From an uncultured bacterium (lineage in GTDB: Bacteria; Bacillota_I; Bacilli_A; RF39; UBA660), in assembly GCA_905215145.1 (NCBI GenBank), contig CAJMOW010000015.1, forward strand, positions 1-16,216: DNA of 16,216 bases. Direction: 5' to 3'. Positions 6,614 through 13,679 of the stretch are shown in pieces. A model generated the notes under the pieces. That model did no database searches. It was not told the origin of the DNA and was given only the letters and a program-made list of their open reading frames with translations. Both the position numbers and the translations under genes were made by a program. Position 1 is the first letter of the stretch; every line of letters begins with the position of its first letter.

Positions 6614-6649
6614 TCAGGATGAAAACATCACCCTAATCATATATGTCAT
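6614..6649 (-). other. 11-codon ORF with perfect Shine-Dalgarno, in frame with the next gene
   Basis: It encodes MTYMIRVMFSS and then TGA. AGGAGG (6659-6664) lies 9 nt before the ATG, stronger than the site of the TTG-started gene downstream. Frame and spacing fit either a leader peptide or the 5' end of the same gene interrupted by a nonsense codon. Confidence 0.45.
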
Positions 6650-6697
6650 CTTATACAACCTCCTACTGCTAAAATATAACTACGTTATATAGAAAAT

Positions 6698-6726
6698 ATT
6701 TTATCAAAAATATCTTAAATTGTCTA
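6698..6726 (-). promoter_or_regulatory. Leftward sigma-A promoter
   Basis: -35 TAGACA (6721-6726), a 17-bp spacer, and -10 TAAAAT (6698-6703). The -35 is part of operator copy 3. It would drive the leftward operon starting with the genes at 6614-6586 and 6393. Confidence 0.7.
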
Positions 6727-6737
6727 CTAGTATAAAC
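6721..6737. promoter_or_regulatory. Operator copy 3
   Basis: TGTCTACTAGTATAAAC, the exact reverse complement of copy 4. It covers the -35 of the leftward promoter, so a bound repressor would block RNA polymerase there. Confidence 0.75.
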
Positions 6738-6765
6738 GATATAGTTTGAAATCAGTTATAAAATT

Positions 6766-6782
6766 GTTTATACTAGTAGACA
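6766..6782. promoter_or_regulatory. Operator copy 4
   Basis: GTTTATACTAGTAGACA. It is the exact inverted partner of copy 3, 28 bp away, and covers the -35 of the rightward repressor promoter. Confidence 0.75.
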
Positions 6783-6805
6783 TTTTTACAAAAAAATAGT
6801 AAAAT
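6777..6805 (+). promoter_or_regulatory. Rightward sigma-A promoter of the repressor gene
   Basis: -35 TAGACA (6777-6782), a 17-bp spacer, and -10 TAAAAT (6800-6805). It has the same -35, spacing and -10 as the leftward promoter, so the two are mirror images. Confidence 0.7.
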
Positions 6806-6842
6806 AATATTGAAGTTAATTTTTTATGAAAGGAGATAAATA

Positions 6843-7265
6843 ATGAGTAGGGAATCTGCTGTAAGACTTATTTTGATTGAATATTTAGAACTGCATAATA
6901 TGAGTTTATCAGAATTCGGGAGAAAATCAAAAGTAAACAAAGCAACATTAAGTAAACTACTAAATAATAAATATGGTAAGATAGGAATATCTGGTGTAAT
7001 TTTAGGACTTATAGCAAATGGTATGTGTATGGATTTGCCTGAACTAGAAGAAAAAATTATTGAATATCAAACTGCATACCAAAATGGTGAAGTAAAACAA
7101 AAAACGTATACTGATAAAGACAAAATAATCGCTCTTATATCCGATAATATTAAAAAATTAGATGTTGAAGAATTAAAAATTCTACATAGTATTATTTTAG
7201 AAGTTGATAAAAAGACTCTAAAAAGTTTAGACATAATAATTAAGAATATGAAAAATATGCAATAA
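6843..7265 (+). CDS. Xre-family (CI-like) repressor of the element
   Basis: 140 residues. An N-terminal helix-turn-helix (about 20-45, MSLSEFGRKSKVNKATLSKL) is followed by a helical region to the C-terminus that may mediate dimerisation; no peptidase (S24) or ImmA-type domain is present. A strong GGAG site precedes the ATG. It is the only plus-strand gene in this part of the element and diverges from the leftward operon, the arrangement of a lysogeny-type switch. Its own promoter and the opposing one each carry a copy of an inverted operator, so autoregulation and repression of the leftward genes are expected. That it binds these sites is inference. Confidence 0.8.
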   Translation: MSRESAVRLILIEYLELHNMSLSEFGRKSKVNKATLSKLLNNKYGKIGISGVILGLIANGMCMDLPELEEKIIEYQTAYQNGEVKQKTYTDKDKIIALISDNIKKLDVEELKILHSIILEVDKKTLKSLDIIIKNMKNMQ

Positions 7266-7282
7266 AACATATTTTTTATTTT
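7251..7282 (+). terminator. Intrinsic terminator of the repressor gene
   Basis: A 9-bp stem AAAAATATG (7251-7259) with CATATTTTT (7268-7276), followed by a further T run. The repressor stop codon lies within the loop. It also separates the gene from the convergent one ending at 7283. Confidence 0.65.
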
Positions 7283-8101
7283 TTAATACGATATTTCATA
7301 GTCATCATAAAAATCCCTATCATAGTCTTGTTCTTTTTCTTTAAACCATCCTAGCTCTTCGTCCCATTCTATTTCATTTTTATTAAATCTATCAATATTG
7401 TTTATGATAGATTTTTTTAAGTATCCAAATTTATTATCTATAATCTCATTATATTCATCTAAAAAATGTCTTTTAACCACACTTGATGTAATGTAATGCG
7501 TTATTGTCACTATATTTGTAAATTCATATTGTTTTAATAACTGTTTAAATAGTTTATCATACTTATACAGTTCTATATCATCATCTTTTAAATAATTTCT
7601 TTTAATCAAATCTTTTGTAATAGAATGGTGTGTCTTATTTGATTTTAAATTATCTAATTTTAAAGAATTTTTTTCATTTATGGTTTTATCTATTTTATCT
7701 ATTTGTTCTTTAGTATTTTCTTTATTAGTATTTATTTGTGTGCCTTTTTCGGTATCTCCTTTAACGGCATCTCCCTTTTGGGTATCTGGATGATCTTTCT
7801 CTAATACATTAACAGGAATTTCTCTAATTATGTAATCGTACTTATAATATCCTTTTTCTCCTCTTCCTTGTTCTCTTACCACATATCCTTTATTTATTAA
7901 TTCACTCAATATATTTCTAATTGCTTTCTTACTTTCTTTACTAACAGCAACTAAACCATTCAAAGAGTAATCCCAGTCCTCTGGTAAACTAAGCATGAAT
8001 GATAATAATCCTTTCGCTTTGTATGATAAATTTCTATCTTGTAAATGATAATTGCTCATAACAGTATAATTCTTCTGTTTTTCTATTTTAAACACTGCCA
8101 T
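7283..8101 (-). CDS. Replication-initiator-like protein with N-terminal winged helix
   Basis: 272 residues. The first 95 match the N-terminal domain found in Firmicutes plasmid, ICE and phage replication proteins: an opening strand, then LSYKAKGLLSFMLSLPEDWDYS (written here as LSYKAKGLL at 25-33 and LPEDWDYS at 39-46), a winged-helix core to about 75 and a basic wing (REQGRGEKGYYKY). A polar Lys/Asp/Asn linker follows (about 100-150), then a helical C-terminal domain and an acidic tail (DYDRDFYDDYE). It likely serves replication of the excised element. AAGGATGA precedes the ATG. The integrase terminator lies 30 bp upstream, leaving little room for its own promoter, so it may depend on read-through. 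Confidence 0.75.
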   Translation of the reverse strand: MAVFKIEKQKNYTVMSNYHLQDRNLSYKAKGLLSFMLSLPEDWDYSLNGLVAVSKESKKAIRNILSELINKGYVVREQGRGEKGYYKYDYIIREIPVNVLEKDHPDTQKGDAVKGDTEKGTQINTNKENTKEQIDKIDKTINEKNSLKLDNLKSNKTHHSITKDLIKRNYLKDDDIELYKYDKLFKQLLKQYEFTNIVTITHYITSSVVKRHFLDEYNEIIDNKFGYLKKSIINNIDRFNKNEIEWDEELGWFKEKEQDYDRDFYDDYEISY

Positions 8102-8130
8102 TTTACATCATCCTTTCTGTTTTACGACAT

Positions 8131-8155
8131 AAAAAAAGAACTGGATTATCAGTTC
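8131..8155 (-). terminator. Intrinsic terminator of the integrase gene
   Basis: A 6-bp stem GAACTG/CAGTTC with a 6-nt loop, followed on the minus strand by seven T. A 14-bp palindrome (8167-8180) overlaps the integrase stop codon just before it. Confidence 0.75.
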
Positions 8156-8179
8156 AATTAATATAAATAACATGTGTTA

Positions 8180-9499
8180 TCAGTATTCCTGCATTAGTTC
8201 TTTTGGCTTTTTTAAAATTGAAATTTCTAACGAATTTGCATAATCTTCAAATTTACTTACAACTTCTTCTTCCATCTTAACAGTCACACGAACATAGATA
8301 TTATATGTAGTTTCTATTGTGCTATGTCCTAACCTTTTTGATACTGCTTTTATATCAGCACCAGCTTCAATTAATCTTGTAGCGTGTGTATCTCTAAAGT
8401 CATGAAATCTACAAGGTATACCTAATTCATAATGTATTACTTTAAATGGATGCTTACATGTATCTGTCCCTTCAAATACTCCATTGTTCTTTACAAATAT
8501 TAGATGAACTTCTGGTAATGCTACATCAATTTCTGCATAAGCATTTACTATTTTTGTTTCTGGTTTATTCGTGTAAGGATTCATAACTTCCTTAGCGTAA
8601 TGTTTCATATATGAATCACCATATTGTTCTCTAAATATTTCTTGTTCATATTTAAATTCTTTTAGAGCATTTAATAATGTATCACCAATTTCAATTACTC
8701 TATGACTTGATGGAGTTTTACAATTGCCAAAATACCAAACTGTGGTTGAATTTCCTTCTATCAATCTTCTTTTTGTTCCACCAGATTGATTTTTTTTGAT
8801 AATATTTCTATCTACTCTCAATGTTTTGTTTTCAAAGTCTATATCTTCCCATGTTAATCCAAATACCTCTGATATACGTAATCCAGTATAATATGCAGTT
8901 AAAAAAGCATAATAGATAGTATGACTATTTCTAAACCTATTAAAAATAAGCTCTATTTCTTCTGGTGTAAATATATGTGCAGGATCAGTTTGTGGTGCAT
9001 CATACTTTGGTATTTTGACTTTTAATGCAGGATTAATTTTAATGAATCCAACTACATCAGTTGCATATCCTAATGCTCCTTTTAACACTTTTAAAATTGT
9101 TCGTAAAAAACTTTTAGAAAATCCTTTTTCTACATAAATATTATTTATAAATTCTTGTATCGTTGCTGACGTTATTTGTGATAATCTATAAAACCCTAAT
9201 CTAGGTTTTATATGATTTTTAATAATATTCTCATAGGTAATTATAGTTGCGTATCTTAAATTAATGTTGCAATACATTTTCATCCAATAATCAAGATAAT
9301 CAGAAAATGATACTGTTGATGGTTTAAAAACATTACCAGTATTTGTATATTCGTTATATGCCTTCATACCAGCTTCATACGCTTCTTGTTTTGTTTTAAA
9401 ACCAGACTTGTTAATAAACTTCCTTTTTCCATCTTGTGGTGCTATTTCGAATCTGTATTGATAGTAATTCCCCCTTTTCATTGTGTTCACTTGTGCCAT
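8180..9499 (-). CDS. int: Tyrosine-family site-specific integrase
   Basis: 439 residues, in the usual range for Firmicutes phage and ICE integrases. The N-terminal 60 residues form the arm-binding domain (three-strand type, FKTKQEAYEAGMKAYNEY). The SAM-like core-binding domain follows at about 65-165, then the catalytic domain at about 175-410. Catalytic residues are visible: Arg208 (GLRISEVFGL), Lys262 (CKTPSSHR region), His366 and Arg369 (HDFR), His392 (RLGHS) and Tyr402 (NIYVRVT). The start is supported by AGGAGG. All six are present, so the enzyme is probably active in integration and excision. No excisionase is obvious nearby. A terminator and a hairpin touching the RBS precede it, which suggests controlled expression. 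Confidence 0.95.
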   Translation of the reverse strand: MAQVNTMKRGNYYQYRFEIAPQDGKRKFINKSGFKTKQEAYEAGMKAYNEYTNTGNVFKPSTVSFSDYLDYWMKMYCNINLRYATIITYENIIKNHIKPRLGFYRLSQITSATIQEFINNIYVEKGFSKSFLRTILKVLKGALGYATDVVGFIKINPALKVKIPKYDAPQTDPAHIFTPEEIELIFNRFRNSHTIYYAFLTAYYTGLRISEVFGLTWEDIDFENKTLRVDRNIIKKNQSGGTKRRLIEGNSTTVWYFGNCKTPSSHRVIEIGDTLLNALKEFKYEQEIFREQYGDSYMKHYAKEVMNPYTNKPETKIVNAYAEIDVALPEVHLIFVKNNGVFEGTDTCKHPFKVIHYELGIPCRFHDFRDTHATRLIEAGADIKAVSKRLGHSTIETTYNIYVRVTVKMEEEVVSKFEDYANSLEISILKKPKELMQEY

Positions 9500-9508
9500 A
9501 AATTTTTT

Positions 9509-9529
9509 CCTCCTCTAAATCTTTTAGAG
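9509..9529 (-). promoter_or_regulatory. Integrase RBS with a partly overlapping hairpin
   Basis: The AGGAGG site (9509-9514) overlaps by two bases the right arm of a 7-bp stem (CTCTAAA, loop of 3, TTTAGAG; 9513-9529). The hairpin could limit ribosome access to the integrase mRNA. Confidence 0.45.
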
Positions 9530-9533
9530 AACG

Positions 9534-9559
9534 AAAAAAATCAACACGAATGTTGATTT
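9534..9559 (-). terminator. Intrinsic terminator between secA and the integrase
   Basis: A perfect 9-bp stem AAATCAACA/TGTTGATTT with a 4-nt loop and a run of seven T on the minus strand. It lies only 35 bp before the integrase start. It would stop read-through from secA and could act as an attenuator. Confidence 0.8.
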
Positions 9560-9566
9560 CATGATT

Positions 9567-9675
9567 TTGTGTGCATAACACAAACCCTTTATTTATATGG
9601 GTTAAATAGATTTGTGTGCATGATTTTTTATTTTTCGCACACAAATTGCACACAATTTAATGATTTTGCACACAA
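9567..9675. repeat. Cluster of five TTGTGTGC repeats, probable integrase arm-type sites
   Basis: TTGTGTGCA occurs at 9567-9575 and 9612-9620 on the plus strand. The reverse complement occurs at 9637-9644 (8-bp core), 9647-9655 and 9667-9675. The last three are spaced 11 and 20 bp, close to one and two helical turns. Tyrosine integrases of phages and Tn916-like elements bind such arrays beside the att core. A 10-bp direct repeat ACAAACCCTT flanks most of the cluster (9580-9589 and 9706-9715). Confidence 0.65.
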
Positions 9676-9705
9676 TTTAGTGTTTTTTTGACTAATTCCA
9701 ATCGT

Positions 9706-9725
9706 ACAAACCCTTATAAAATAAG
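9706..9725. other. Likely element-chromosome junction (att region)
   Basis: The secA stop is at 9726 and the arm-type repeats begin at 9675, so the recombination core should lie between them. The second copy of ACAAACCCTT lies here. No secA terminator is seen in this stretch, which fits its displacement by insertion. The exact core cannot be fixed without the other end. Confidence 0.35.
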
Positions 9726-12182
9726 CTATTTACCACAGCATTGTTTGTACTTCTTACCAGAGCCACATGGACAAGGTTCATTTCTACCAATTTTTTCTGC
9801 TTTCTTTGGAGTCTGCTTTTTAACTTTTGAATTATCTTCAGCAGCATTACCTTTAACAACTTCTTTTCTCTCAGTATTTTGTCTAACTTCAGCTTTCATT
9901 AAGAAAGTTACAACTTCTTTATCAATTACATCTAACAAATTATCAAATAATTCATACCCTTCAGTTGTATAAGCTCTTAACGGATCTTCTTGTGCATATC
10001 CTCTTAAATGGATTCCTTCTCTAAGAACAGACATAGTATTAATGTGTTCCATCCAATGAGTATCAATAACTCTTAAAGCAATTGCACGTTCAAATTCTTG
10101 GTGAATATGAGCAGGAATATTTTTTATTTTGTTTTCATATTCAGTTACAAACTTATCATAAATAAATGAATTAATTTCATCAATTGATTTATTCTCAATA
10201 TCTTTAAACTCTATTTTATTTCTTAAAAGTTCGTTTACTGCCTCTAATAACTCACTTAATTCATTAGAAGCCAATTTATTTTCATCATTCAAATGAGATT
10301 CAACTTGAAGTTCACAATAATTTTTTATAGTATCAAGTATCATTTCATGAATATTTTCATTATCTAAAATTTCATTTCTTCTTTCGTATATAATTTCTCT
10401 TTGTTGATTAATTACATCATCATATTGAAGTAATGTTTTACGTATATCATAGTTATTACCTTCTATACGTTTTTGTGCACTTTCAACAGATTTAGATAAC
10501 ATACCATTTCTAATTGAAAGGTCTCCTGAAAATCCTACTCTTTCAAGCATAATTTTAGCCCTATCAGTACCAAATCTAACCATTAAATCATCTTCGAAAG
10601 ATACACAGAATTGTGAAAATCCTGGATCACCTTGTCTACCTGATCTACCTCTTAATTGGTTATCAATTCTTCTTGATTCATGACGTTCTGTACCAATTAC
10701 ACATAAACCACCAAGTTCTTTTACTTCATCTGTTAATTTTATATCGGTTCCACGTCCAGCCATATTAGTTGCGATTGTAACCGCACCTTTATTACCAGCT
10801 TTAGCAATTATTTCTGCTTCTCTTGCGTTATTTTTCGCATTTAAAACTTCATGTGGAATATGTTCTTTTTTTAACATTGAACTTATTAATTCACTTGTTT
10901 CTACAGCTATTGTACCAACTAAAACTGGTTGTCCTTTAGCATGTCTTTCTTTTATTTCATTTATTATTGCTTTATATTTACCTTGTTTAGTTGCGAATAT
11001 CAAATCTTTAAAATCTTCTCTTATTACTGGTTTATTTGTTGGAATACAAATAACATACATATTATAAATATCCCTAAATTCTTCTTCTTCTGTCTTTGCT
11101 GTACCTGTCATACCAGAAAGTTTTTTATACATTCTAAATAAATTCTGGAATGTAATAGTTGCTAAAGTTTTTGTTTCTTCTTGAATCTTTACTCCTTCTT
11201 TTGCTTCTATTGCTTGATGTAATCCATCAGAGTAATTTCTTCCTTTCATTAAACGTCCAGTAAATGGATCTACTATTACAACTTCTCCATCTTCTACAAC
11301 ATAATCAAAATCTCTTTTCATAGCAAAATTAGCTTTTAGGGCTTGATTAATAAAATGTACTAAAGTTGAATTGTTAATATCATATAAATTAGAAACTCCA
11401 AACTTCTTTTCTGCTTTATCTATACCCTCTTTATCTAAACTTACTGCTTTTGTTTGTTCATCATATATATATCCTTTATTTTCTTTTAATGTTTTAGCAA
11501 ATTTGTCAGCTTGAATATATAAATTAGCAGAATTCATGCTTCCACCTGAAATAATAAGTGGTGTTCTTGCTTCATCTATAAGAACTGAATCAACCTCATC
11601 GATAATGGCAAAGTTAAATGGGCGTGCAACTCTATCTTGAGCTTTTACAACCATGTTATCTCTTAGATAATCAAATCCAATTTCATTATTTGTGGAATAC
11701 ATTATATCACAATTATATGCGTTCTTTTTTTCTTCTGAAGTAAGTTCTCTATAGTTAACCCCAACTGTAAGTCCTAAAAATCTATATATAGAACCCATCC
11801 ATTCTGCATCTCTTCCAGCAAGGTATTCGTTTACAGTAATTATATGAACACCTTCACCTGTTAGTGCATTTAAATATGCAGGCATTGTAGAAGTTAATGT
11901 TTTTCCTTCACCTGTTTTCATTTCTGCAATGTTACCATAATGAATAGCAAAACCGCCAATTACTTGAACTTTAAATGGTTTTTCTTTTATTACACGATAT
12001 GCAGCTTCTCTCACTACTGCAAAGGCTTCAACTTTTATGTCTTCTAGTGTTTCACCATTTTTTAATTCTTCATCACTTAGTTTTTGCATTTCTTCGTCAA
12101 GTTCAATTACCTGGTCAGCTAATGCATCAAATTTATTTAATTCTTTATATTCATGATCAAATAGTTTTTTTAATAAATTCAT
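9726..12182 (-). CDS. secA: Preprotein translocase ATPase SecA
   Basis: 818 residues. This is the motor that drives proteins through the SecYEG channel. Visible parts: Walker A (MKTGEGKT, 88-95), DEVD box (195-198), NBD2 motifs (TNMAGRGTDIKL, GRSGRQGDPG), helical scaffold (LLQYDDV) and a C-terminal zinc motif with Cys804, 806, 815 and 816. Nearly all of it aligns with Bacillus SecA. The exception is after LSDEELK (ending at residue 41), where about 11 residues of the usual KTxEFKxRL helix are absent before NGETLED. AAGGAGA precedes the ATG. It lies downstream of hpf, as in many Firmicutes; prfB, often the next gene, is replaced here by the integrated element. Confidence 0.99.
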   Translation of the reverse strand: MNLLKKLFDHEYKELNKFDALADQVIELDEEMQKLSDEELKNGETLEDIKVEAFAVVREAAYRVIKEKPFKVQVIGGFAIHYGNIAEMKTGEGKTLTSTMPAYLNALTGEGVHIITVNEYLAGRDAEWMGSIYRFLGLTVGVNYRELTSEEKKNAYNCDIMYSTNNEIGFDYLRDNMVVKAQDRVARPFNFAIIDEVDSVLIDEARTPLIISGGSMNSANLYIQADKFAKTLKENKGYIYDEQTKAVSLDKEGIDKAEKKFGVSNLYDINNSTLVHFINQALKANFAMKRDFDYVVEDGEVVIVDPFTGRLMKGRNYSDGLHQAIEAKEGVKIQEETKTLATITFQNLFRMYKKLSGMTGTAKTEEEEFRDIYNMYVICIPTNKPVIREDFKDLIFATKQGKYKAIINEIKERHAKGQPVLVGTIAVETSELISSMLKKEHIPHEVLNAKNNAREAEIIAKAGNKGAVTIATNMAGRGTDIKLTDEVKELGGLCVIGTERHESRRIDNQLRGRSGRQGDPGFSQFCVSFEDDLMVRFGTDRAKIMLERVGFSGDLSIRNGMLSKSVESAQKRIEGNNYDIRKTLLQYDDVINQQREIIYERRNEILDNENIHEMILDTIKNYCELQVESHLNDENKLASNELSELLEAVNELLRNKIEFKDIENKSIDEINSFIYDKFVTEYENKIKNIPAHIHQEFERAIALRVIDTHWMEHINTMSVLREGIHLRGYAQEDPLRAYTTEGYELFDNLLDVIDKEVVTFLMKAEVRQNTERKEVVKGNAAEDNSKVKKQTPKKAEKIGRNEPCPCGSGKKYKQCCGK

Positions 12183-12243
12183 GTTTGTATCTCCTTCTAT
12201 ATGTCTCTATATCATTTTATCAAAAATAGCAAAAAAAATAAAT

Positions 12244-12269
12244 AAAAAAAACTGTTTTTCAACAGTTTT
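12244..12269 (-). terminator. Intrinsic terminator of hpf
   Basis: A stem AAAACTGTT/AACAGTTTT with a 4-nt loop and a long T run on the minus strand. It separates hpf from secA, which must then use its own promoter in 12183-12243 or leaky read-through. Confidence 0.85.
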
Positions 12270-12274
12270 CATAA

Positions 12275-12799
12275 TTATTTTATTTCAATTATTCCGTAAT
12301 TTCCATCTTTTCTTTTGTAAACTACTTTTGTAAAGCCATCTTCTACTGCTTTAAATACGAAAAACGTATGACCCAACAAATCCATTTGAAGCATAGCTTC
12401 CTCTTCACTCATTGGTTTTACTTCTAATTGTTTTCTTTTTACTATATTTGATGATTCTTCTTCATCTAAAGATATATCAAGTTCTTTTATCTCAATATAT
12501 TTTTCTTTATTTTTTTTCATTTTCGTTTTATTTTTTCTTATTTGTCTTTCTAATTTATCTACTGCAAAATCTATTGATGCATATAAATCACCATTTGATT
12601 CTTCACATCTTAAAATTGCTTTTTTAATAGGTATAGTAATCTCTACTATTTGCTCTTTTCCTCTTACTTTTAGAGATATTGTTGCCGTCAATTCTTCAGG
12701 GTTCTCAAAATACTTATCTAACTTTCCTAGTTTTTCAATAATATAACTTTTTATTGATTCTGTTATTTCTAATTTGTTTCCATGAATATTTGTTTTCAT
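12275..12799 (-). CDS. hpf: Long-form ribosome hibernation promoting factor
   Basis: 174 residues. The N-terminal ribosome-binding S30AE domain (about 1-95: KTNIHGNKLEITESIKSYI to ASIDFAVDKLERQIRKNK) is followed by a charged linker and the C-terminal dimerisation domain (about 118-174: KPMSEEEAMLQMDLLGHTFFVF). The long form joins two 70S ribosomes into inactive 100S dimers in stationary phase or stress. GGAGGG precedes the ATG, and a good sigma-A promoter lies at 12819-12847. The hpf-secA order is the usual one in Firmicutes. Nothing unusual is seen. Confidence 0.97.
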   Translation of the reverse strand: MKTNIHGNKLEITESIKSYIIEKLGKLDKYFENPEELTATISLKVRGKEQIVEITIPIKKAILRCEESNGDLYASIDFAVDKLERQIRKNKTKMKKNKEKYIEIKELDISLDEEESSNIVKRKQLEVKPMSEEEAMLQMDLLGHTFFVFKAVEDGFTKVVYKRKDGNYGIIEIK

Positions 12800-12818
12800 T
12801 TATATCCCTCCTACTATG

Positions 12819-12847
12819 ATTATAACATGTTTTCATTTTTTTGTCAT
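12819..12847 (-). promoter_or_regulatory. hpf promoter
   Basis: -35 ATGACA (12842-12847), a 17-bp spacer, and -10 TATAAT (12819-12824) with a TGN extension. This is a near-consensus sigma-A promoter with a short leader. Confidence 0.75.
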
Positions 12848-12885
12848 TAAGAGATGTGAATTAACACAAAAATTTCATCTTTATA

Positions 12886-13557
12886 TTATTCTCTTTGTTT
12901 ACCCAAATATTCTATAATTATTGTTACTAGAGAATTTGTAAAATATGATTTTGATTTAATGTTTTTTAAGTCTGGGGTATCCAAATATATAGTTTGACTT
13001 CCTATATTTACAAGTTCATATAATTCACTAGTATCTGGAACAGATATCATTCCATGCATATATAACTGCTTTGCTTTTTCATCATAAGACCATTCGCTCG
13101 CTCCAACGTATATATTATCTGTTCCTACCGTTCTAAATCCTATAGATACAAAATCAGTTGCTGGATTAAATTGTGTATCTTTTTTCAACGAATACGCAGA
13201 TACTATAACAGATATCTTATAATGACCTATTACATTAAAACTTATTGTTTCATTTTCTGTGTCTAATGTAATTAACGAAGTTGGGTCAAGTTCATTACGA
13301 TCTATTGGTAATCTCGCTTCACTTACAACCGGTCTTCCATTTTGATGTGTTCCATCATTATATGTAACTAAATATGCAGTTCTTAGAAGACTTGTTCCAG
13401 CAGGTCCCGTTGGACCTATTGGACCTATTGGCCCAGTCGGGCCTGTCTTCCCAATTGGTCCCATCATTCCTCTTGGCCCTGTTGGGCCAACACAACAACT
13501 GGGTTTACATTTTTGATCATATTTTATTTTTTCAAGGGCCTTTGAATAACTATCCAT
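12886..13557 (-). CDS. Collagen-like surface protein with C1q/BclA-like C-terminal domain
   Basis: 223 residues. A short N-terminus with a Cys cluster (KCKPSCC, about 16-22) leads into ten Gly-X-Y triplets (24-53, mostly GPT and GPI). A beta-rich C-terminal domain of about 165 residues follows, resembling the trimeric C1q/TNF-like heads of BclA-type proteins. No signal peptide or LPXTG is present, as in spore exosporium collagen-like proteins that are assembled from the mother-cell cytoplasm. AAGGAG precedes the ATG. The gene diverges from a glycosyltransferase gene. A spore-surface role is inference. Confidence 0.85.
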   Translation of the reverse strand: MDSYSKALEKIKYDQKCKPSCCVGPTGPRGMMGPIGKTGPTGPIGPIGPTGPAGTSLLRTAYLVTYNDGTHQNGRPVVSEARLPIDRNELDPTSLITLDTENETISFNVIGHYKISVIVSAYSLKKDTQFNPATDFVSIGFRTVGTDNIYVGASEWSYDEKAKQLYMHGMISVPDTSELYELVNIGSQTIYLDTPDLKNIKSKSYFTNSLVTIIIEYLGKQRE

Positions 13558-13581
13558 AATATTCTTTCTCCTTTCAAATTT

Positions 13582-13628
13582 ATTATATGAAAACTTTAAT
13601 TATATGAAATTATAGTTGCCTGAATATT
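13582..13628 (-). promoter_or_regulatory. Candidate promoter of the collagen-like gene
   Basis: On the minus strand an 11-bp direct repeat TTTCATATAAT occurs twice, 17 bp apart (13582-13592, 13599-13609). The upstream copy holds CATATAAT, one mismatch from the sigma-E -10 CATACANT, with AAATATT 16 bp before it. A sigma-A promoter is also possible (a TATAAT lies nearby), so the sigma factor is unsettled. Confidence 0.3.
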
Positions 13629-13679
13629 TATTAAATACTTAAATTCTTTTTTGCATATCTTATAATAAAGGGGCGAATT

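Noticed and set aside
9411..9653. An 80-codon minus-strand ORF over the integrase 5' end and the TTGTGTGC repeats.
   Set aside because: It overlaps the integrase start in another frame and runs through the repeats and the terminator. It is a shadow.
9688..9972. Plus-strand ORF opposite the end of secA.
   Set aside because: It is antisense to the conserved SecA C-terminus, including the zinc motif, with no ribosome-binding site or family.
13374..13559. Plus-strand ORF opposite the collagen-like triplets.
   Set aside because: Its low-complexity Leu/Gln sequence is the reverse of the Gly-Pro repeats.
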